Shown here one piece after another: positions 50,670 to 59,600 of a stretch of DNA of 64,000 bases. Each line of letters starts with the position of its first letter. The first letter of the stretch is position 1. The stretch covers positions 57,186,025-57,250,024 of the forward strand of contig CP136068.1 in NCBI GenBank assembly GCA_032622095.1. The letters run 5' to 3'. Origin of the DNA: Siphonodentalium dalli. Taxonomy: Eukaryota > Mollusca > Scaphopoda > Gadilida > Siphonodentaliidae. The notes below the pieces were generated by a model. It had not been told where the DNA came from. It saw only the letters and a program-made list of their open reading frames with translations, and searched no databases. The position numbers were made by a program, and so were the translations under genes.

Positions 50670-53600
50670 GGTCTTCAAAATATATATGAGACTAGCTGAT
50701 GAGCCCGACGTTGTCCGGGCTATTCAAAAACCAATTTTCAAGTCGATAGCTATTCAAAAACAAAATTTCAAGTCGATAGCTCCACCCGTTTCCGAGATCT
50801 GGTCTGCGCATGCGCGAAGCTGGCGTCGCACGGGCTCAGCGACCCGATAAAATTCGTATCCGGGGCAAGATACATTCACATACCAAATTTCAAGTCGATA
50901 GCTCCACCCGTTTCCGAGATCTCGTCTGCGCATGCGCTGCACGGGCGTCGCACGGGGTCGCCAATACGACAACGACCGTGTCCGTGGGATTTTACCCCTA
51001 GATAGGAAGTTTGGTCTCGATCGGTGGAGAATCGTAGATTTGTATAAATGACAGACAGACAAACAGATAGATTGTATCAAAATATATAAGAGAGATATGT
51101 AAATTAGATAGATTGTATCAAAATATATAGGAGAGATATGTAAATTATATACACACCATTACTGGTGTTTGTCAAAGTTTAGTGGGGTATATCAATACTC
51201 ATTCACGATCATATCATTGAGGTCCGGAGGATGTGGGTTATCTCTCGAATACAGATTGTATCAAAATATATAGGAGAGAAGATATGCATGGTTATTTAAA
51301 TTCCATCTTAAAGGCATAATCTGGTTTCATTGTTTAATAGCATTACTATTGGAGATTAATGATGTGATTGTGTTTAGTAGATTTGTTGGACATTAATTTC
51401 AATTGATTACAAATGTGAATTGAAATATTAAAGGGACACACCAAGTTTGATATATTTTTCTTGTACTCTGCACGAGATGAAACTTTTTATATGTACCTAT
51501 ACCATAGTATGGTACACATAGCGTCAATGTCCGGATTGACCACTCGTCTGTCCGTCCATCTATATCTGTCTGTCAGACACTTTAGGTATAATGCGATAAC
51601 TCTAACATTTTCTATTTGATCGGAACCAAATTTTGTATATAGGTTTCTCATCCCAAAATACAGTTCGAGTTTGAATATGGGTTTGATCCGATTTAATTTA
51701 AAGGAGTTATGACCCTTTTTTTTTTTAAATTTGAAATTTGGATTTTTCATATTTTTTAGATTGAATTTCCTCGCTCAATTTAACAACAAATATTAAAAAA
51801 CTTTTATAATAATAACAAAATTATTTAATTAAAAAAAACAAAATTGTCATTGACACTAATTTGTTTTAGTTGTATTTCATTAATAAGGTGTGATGTCCTG
51901 TATTGAAAATGTGAAGATTTTATTGCAATAGTTGCATGTAATATAATGATATCAATAAATTGCCATGTGAACATCCAATATCCAGAGTATGAGAATACCT
52001 TTAATAGATGTCATTCCAAGCAAAATCGGTTATTAATTGAGTGATGACATATGTTACATAGCTCTAGGGGGGTGGTTGTATGAAGGTAAAGATGAACAAC
52101 CTGCTGGCTGGATAATTGTTTATCCTATCTGTCAAATTTATTAATGGCTAAACAATTGGATCTCACAGTGAGAGGTCCTTGTGTGAATAGGGACAGAGTT
52201 ATGAGATTTAAAACAACTCCTCCCCCACCCCAATTACTTTAAACCCTTCTTAAGACAAATTATTTGACCTTTTGATTTTAAGTTAGGTACTGATATATGT
52301 ATTACTGTGATCATATCTTTGACCAATTATCAGTTATAGCTAATCGCTATCGCCAAGGGATGGGTTAAACATCTGCCGATTGTGATCGGCCTCTTGTTAG
52401 TTTATACTTTACCGTTGGGACAGATCTTACAGAAAAATCGTGTAAAATATCATATGTACGCGGATGACACTCAAATATACATCGAGTTTTCTAGAAAAGA
52501 GTCAAACGGTTACCATCTCGCCAAAGCTCCCCTTCAACAATGTTACCTGGATATTAAAAATTGGATGGAACTAAATAAACTCAAACTTAACGATGATAAG
52601 TCAGAATTTCTTGTGATAGGATCTCGATATTCGTTAAAAGTGTTGTCAGAGACTGTAAATGGACAAGCAGACGCCAAATTTCAAATTCAGCTTGCTGACT
52701 CTATAATTGACTCAAGCTTGGAAATTCGAAACCTGGGCTCCTATTTTGATAATACTATGTCGATGACCGTGACAGTTAACAATTTGTTGAAGTCGTGTTA
52801 TTTTCACCTAAGGTGCCAAAGGAGAGTTAAATGTCATTTGAGCCTGAAGGCGATAAAGCATGCTGTTCTCACCTTAGTGGTAGTGCGCGTGGACAGTCTC
52901 AACTCACTTCGTACAAATTTGACAAAAGGGAACATTAAAAGAATCAACATGTTATTGAATAACTGTGCTCGGCTTATTGGGAACGTTTCGAAGTTTGACC
53001 ACATAACACGAGTTCTAATTCATAATCACATAATGACGTTCGAATTCAGGATGCAGTTTAAATGTGCTTGTGATCGTTTTTAAATCCCTCAGAAAACAAG
53101 TACCGTCATACATAACAGACATGTTTATCCTGAAATCGTGTGACAGAGTTACCCGTTCAAGTGCGTGTGGTCTTGACCTAACCAACATCAGTAAACCAGA
53201 TGGACGTTATGGTGAGAAATGCTTCCAAGAGACATCTATCCAGATTTGGAATGGACTACAGTTAAAGGTACTCAACCCGTAAAGAGGGTCCCCATCTCAA
53301 CAGATTCCAACAACAACAATCCGATCAGAGGGTCCTATATTACTATTTCTTTGGCTTTGGGGGTAAAAAATATTTGATTCGAGTCGAGGAACCCATCAAA
53401 CAAAGCTCAGAGTCATTAGATATTGATTTTTGAAAATTCTTATGTTCTCGAGATGAGTACTTATAACTGCCGTCAATTTGGTAACATGCTCGAGATTTTA
53501 CGCCAAAATTCTATTCAAACAGACAAGGATGGATAACTCTATAATCAAGTGGGTAATAATAACGAATTTTTTACTATCTTCTGGGCCAGAAAGAATTCCC

Positions 53601-56600
53601 GATAATGAAAAATAATAGATTTCTAAAATCGATATCTAACAAATCTGAGCTTTGATGGGTGACTTCCTCGACTCGAATCAAATATTTTTGACCCCCGAAG
53701 CCATTGAAATAGTAATTGAGAGGAGTTTTATCGGGTTGAGTACCTTTAAAGATTAGACTTTCCAAAACAACCTCCGAATTTAAGAAAAAACTGAAAACCC
53801 ATCTTTTCAAAAAATGTTTCAATTTATAGATTGTTATTTTTTGAAATCTTATTGCAGTTGTTATTTCAATACACACTGTTGTTAAAGTTATAATTTATTC
53901 TTTTATCTTAATTTTTTTTTATAAATCAAACTTTTAATTTTTTACTGAAATTTCAATTTTCTTTAGCTTTAATTTTACAGTAATTTTCGTTAAATTTAAT
54001 TATAATTTTTGTTTTTTCTTAACATAGTTAAGTTTTATTTTTTCTTAATCCATCTTTACCAAATTGTATTTAATAGTAGTAGGCCTATTTTTATAGTTTT
54101 ATGTGTTTTTATTGTATTTACTTGTAAAGCGCATTGGAAGAATGCGTTTCTTAAATGTAAATAAATAAAAAAAAAAAGAAGAAGATTAACCAACCAGTTG
54201 GCATCAGTTACGTACGATAGTCCTATTAATTTATTATATCCACTCAACTGAGTCGTTTGAGATGACAATGCCGAAAGCATTAAATAAAATCGGATCCATT
54301 TCAACAAAAAAGTATTGTTTTGATTATTCAGTTCTATTTTGACACATTTAATCATTGATGATGTCAGTCTTGATAGTGACGCAGCACAACGTCAACTGTG
54401 CGGTGTGTTATCTATATATGCGCAACAATATAGTTCTCATAAGATACTACCTTTTAGATGATAGTCTGTTGGGTGAATTGTAAGATAAACTTGTTATCAC
54501 CACTTTGTGTGTTTCCAAGATATGTATTCAAGTTTCGCTACCATCCCAGGGGTGCATATTGTCTCGATCCTCATGGACTCAGGGATATATGGCCCAGAGA
54601 AGGTAGCTCGACTTGAATATGGATCTCGGAAACACACATGGTGGTGATATGTACCATAGTACCATATGTATCATAGTTTTGACTCTTCAAGCAACTGAAA
54701 ATGTCAGTGGTATTTGTATTAGTTTACTGAACATGATATGTCACAGCCTAGGTGTAATATTTATCCAGGGTTTAACAGGTTGACTTTATCTTTGTTGATT
54801 TAATGCTATTTTTTGTAGCCGAAGCTAACAGAAGGTGGTAAGGTATAACAGATTTATGTGCAGTGACTGCTTGAATAATTTCATCTGGAAATTATTAACC
54901 GCTTTCACACAGTCATTTCCCAAAAGTGCAAGTTTTGATACTCAAACATATTAAACTGTTAAGAATATGTTAAATATTATTGACTAACGGTAGGTGGAAT
55001 TCTGAAAATTAATTTAGAAACAATCTAGTTCTGACAAAACTAGAATTATGAGTTTCCTTTCCATCAGTTAGTATTATGCATGTTACTGAATAACATCTCA
55101 ATCCTGCATCTCAAACTTTTTAATAATATTTGGATGTAATTGATGTTTGATACGAAAACATAACCAAAATTTTTAAAATATTTAAAGATTGTCTTTATAA
55201 ATAACAAAATGAGAATATTACGTGAAGATATCTTCTAATTACATATGAGATTTCATCTGGTGTGTAATAAACACAGAACTGCACATGTGTTACTAGCTGA
55301 CACGTGGCTTAACCATGATAACGTCAAATTGGTCTGACAAATGCAAAATACTTATTCTGAGCTGGATATTACTGGATATTACTGTGGTCAGCTGATATTA
55401 CAATATTCTTAGGTGTTAACCAATAAAAAATAAATTTAAAATTTTGGAGACTTTTTTACCTGGCTATGCCGGGCAACCCTGCTAGTGCTTCATATACACT
55501 GAATAGTTTTATGCCGACATGAGAGATTATATTAACTGTATGCTCTGGCATATCAACAATATTTTGCATAACAATAAGCCGAATTATCTTCATTCCATTG
55601 TGTCATAAGAAATGTCATGTGTCACATGGCACAGAATAACTGGAAACTCTGACATCTTTTTGAAATAATCAATGTATATCATATATGACTCAGTAAGTTT
55701 TTCAACAGGGTGCAAAATCTGTATATAAAAAGTATCTATATATATCAAACCCAATGTCTGTTTGTTTTAACTCTGTCACAATTTTCTTGTGTTTATAGAA
55801 TTTCACCCATGCCATTTTCTTAATTGGTAAGACAGTAGAACGAAATTCGCAAGTTTATATTTAAAATTTTACCCATAATTCCGATTTAACCAAAACTTGG
55901 ACCACATCCTACGGTGTATCTTGGAAGACAATATTTTTGTTCTCAATTTGCACGATCAGTTCAACTTAATTTCCTAATACTTACATGATGTTCTTATTTG
56001 GTGTGTTGTTGATTTTTTCATGGAATAGATACTTTCACATTTCTTTGTTGATGAGCAATTGCCTAGCAATAATTTTAAGCACTATAACAACAAGTTTGGT
56101 AGGAAATGTCTGCATACTCCTCCCAAATTATGTGTAATTAATTTAGAAGTTCAAATGAGCCATGTTCATTGTGAGACCTGCTGACAGTCAAGTATTTAAA
56201 AAAAAATCATTTTGCCTGTTGGAGATTGTTTAGGTGAGTATGAGAGTCTCTTTGAATGCTCTGTGGTAATAATGATGAGCAGTTCGGCATTTTGAATCTA
56301 TTTTTACCAGGGAACTGTTTGTGACATTCTTATTGTATGTATTTTACAGTGAAGGCATCAGACACTCCATCACAGAATTTGACGTTCTTATGAATGTGGG
56401 CCCCTCACCTAAAGAAATGCAAGAAGTTTATGCTACTTCATGAGCATATTAATGCAAATTAAGCTTTAAATACAGGGTGGTATCAGGTTGTACATATATT
56501 TTTTCTGCAGATTGTGTTTCCAGTATTTTATTATGGAAGAAATATAAAAAAGCTGAAACAAGAAATCGGCCTGCAAATGGGTGATCTGGGATGAATGTCT

Positions 56601-59600
56601 GAAATATTCAGTTGAAAATAAATGGATTCAATGTGGCAATTATCTGTGCAGGTATGACTGTCTGAGGGTTAAAAGAATATTTGTTATTATCCCCCGCCAA
56701 ATTTAAAATTTGCGGGGGATATTGGAATTGGTTCCGTCTGTCCGTCTCGTCTTTTAAAGGGTGTATAATTAAAAATTTGCAGGGGGATATAGTAATGGGT
56801 TCCGTCCGTCCCGAATTTGTAAGAGTCATAACTTGAACAAATGTCAACAGATTTCAAAGATTTGTGGTAAATGAGTTCACCTGACCATTACCTAGAATGA
56901 GTTTGCAAGCCAGGTATGGCCGGTTATTTTTACTGGAGTTATTGGACTTTGTTTATTATTTTTGTCGAATTTACCAAATAGCAAATAGACGACGTCACAG
57001 GGCTCATTTCCACAAATGTCAACGGATTTCAAAGATCTTTGGTATATGAGTTCACATGACCAGTATCTAGAACTAGTTCGCAAACCAGGTCCGGCCGGAT
57101 ATTTTAAGAGGACTTATTGGACTTTGTTTATTTTTTTGGGTGCAAATGGATGACATCACAGAGCTCATTTCCACAAATGTCAACGGATTTCAAAGATTTT
57201 TGGTATATGAGCTCACATGACCAGTATCTAGAACAAGTTTGCAAACCAGGTCCGGCCGGATATTTTCAGCAGAGTTATTGGACTTTCTTTATTATTTTTG
57301 GTGCAATTATTTTTGGTGCAAATGGACGACGTCACATGGCTAATTTCCACAAATGTCAGTCCTAAAATGAGTTCGAAAGCCAGGCTTTTTGACAAAATCC
57401 CACCTCTTGTTTAGCACATACTGAGAACGCAAACATTATTGAGAATACACTTCCCCAACTGCACAATTCGGCGGGGGATACCGTCATCTGCGACTGCTTG
57501 TAATATTTGTAGATATTTTTCTTAAAGAGTTTAGTTTTCTGACTGTTATTGCGAACAGTGTATGGTCTGCTGGACAGTGTATATATAGTTCCCCTGAAAT
57601 AGAAATACTTACTGTTTCAATAAATTCAATTTTTTTAGTTTTAATTTAAATGGAAAATGATGATATATTCAATGAGAAAATAGATGTATTATCAATTTGA
57701 TATTTTTTGTTGACACAATGTAATAGGTAATAGTTAACCTCATTGTTCCAGGTGGGGATATCGATGGTGGGAGAGAATGCATTTTCAAACTCACTTGGAG
57801 ATATAAATAGCCACATCATTATTTTAATATAACTTCAACAATATCCACACAGCAACTCATTTCTCAATTCATAATACAAGTTTAGCCCAATCACAGATTC
57901 TCTCTGGAATGCCGTCAAACATGATTAATCATTGGTCTAAGTATTGTGGCTTTCTGGGACCTCTGTCTTAGTGATCGCAATGCTTTGTGAAAAAAGCCCA
58001 GAAGAAATAATAGGTGTACCGGTTCGGGGGGTATGTAGATATTTATGAATATAAATACTAAATTTGACTTGTTTCAGACTGGTCTGTTTTAATATATGGT
58101 GTCAAATTCCTGTCCTATAATGAATTTCCATCTTAAAACGAGCAGAGGTGTACTTATAGGGATAAACACAGAGGTGTACTTATAGGGATAAACACAGAGG
58201 TGTACTTATAGGGATAAACACAGAGGTGTACTTATAGGGATAAACACAGAGGTGTACTTATAGGGATAAACACAGAGGTGTACTTATAGGGATAAACACA
58301 GAGGTGTACTTATAGGGATAAACACAGAGGTGTACTTATAGGGATAAACACAGAGGTGTACTTATAGGGATAAACACAGAGGTGTACTTATAGGGATAAA
58401 CACAGGTGTACTTATTGGGGTAAACACAGAGGTGTACTTATAGGGATAAACACAGAGGTGTACTTATATAAACACAGAGGTGTACTTATATAAACACAGA
58501 GGTGTACTTATAGGGATAAACACAGAGGTGTACTTATAGGGATAAACACAGAGGTGTACTTATAGGGATAAACACAGAGGTGTACTTATATAAACACAGA
58601 GGTGTACTTATATAAACACAGAGGTGTACTTATATAAACACAGAGGTGTACTTATATAAACACAGAGGTGTACTTATATAAACACAGAGGTGTACTTATA
58701 TAAACACAGAGGTGTACTTATAGGGATAAACACAGAGGTGTACTTATAGGGATAAACACAGAGGTGTACTTATAGGGATAAACACAGAGGTGTACTTATA
58801 GGGATAAACACAGAGGTGTACTTATAGGGATAAACACAGAGGTGTACTTATAGGGATAAACACAGAGGTGTACTTATAGGGATAAACACAGAGGTGTACT
58901 TATATAAACACAGAGGTGTACTTATATAAACACAGAGGTGTACTTATATAAACACAGAGGTGTACTTATATAAACACAGAGGTGTACTTATATAAACACA
59001 GAGGTGTACTTATAGGGATAAACACAGAGGTGTACTTATAGGGATAAACACAGAGGTGTACTTATAGGGATAAACACAGAGGTGTACTTATAGGGATAAA
59101 CACAGAGGTGTACTTATATAAACACAGAGGTGTACTTATAGGGATAAACACAGAGGTGTACTTATAGGGATAAACACAGAGGTGTACTTATATAAACACA
59201 GAGGTGTACTTATATAAACACAGAGGTGTACTTATATGGATAAACACAGAGGTGTACTTATAGGGATAAACACAGAGGTGTACTTATAGGGATAAACACA
59301 GAGGTGTACTTATAGGGATAAACACAGAGGTGTACTTATATAAACACAGAGGTGTACTTATATAAACACAGAGGTGTACTTATAGGGATAAACACAGAGG
59401 TGTACTTATAGGGATAAACACAGAGGTGTACTTATAGGGATAAACACAGAGGTGTACTTATAGGGATAAACACAGAGGTGTACTTATAGGGATAAACACA
59501 GAGGTGTACTTATAGGGATAAACACAGAGGTGTACTTATAGGGATAAACACAGAGTTGTACTTATAGGGATAAACACAGAGGTGTACTTGCAGGGATAAA

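Larger units (their letters stand above)
49098..52396 (+). mobile_element. Family C complex inserted in the LINE reverse transcriptase
   Basis: It enters after ...ggtcctcttctattt with tatgtttacccatacca (palindromic core accatagtatggt), the (CTGT)n tract and four ~150-bp monomers to about 49640. It exits at the hairpin gccgattgtgatcggc (52375-52390) and ctcttgtt. Inside are two minus-strand family A Helitrons and a second family C start at 51485. The LINE reading frame is continuous across the insertion apart from a few T-rich bases, which fixes the ends to within about 5 bases. Confidence 0.75.
46756..54179 (+). mobile_element. Broken L2-like LINE with nested insertions
   Basis: In MIOS sense orientation the order is an endonuclease domain (47190-47880), reverse transcriptase (48470-53060), a C-terminal end at 53829, and a 3' UTR. 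The UTR has ttgtaaagcgcattggaa and an AAATAAATAAA-type tail at about 54179. It is interrupted by a family C/A complex at 49098-52396 and a TTAA MITE at 53266-53745, and carries several frameshifts and stops. The 5' boundary is not visible; related 5' UTR text may extend several hundred bases upstream of 46756. Confidence 0.8.
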
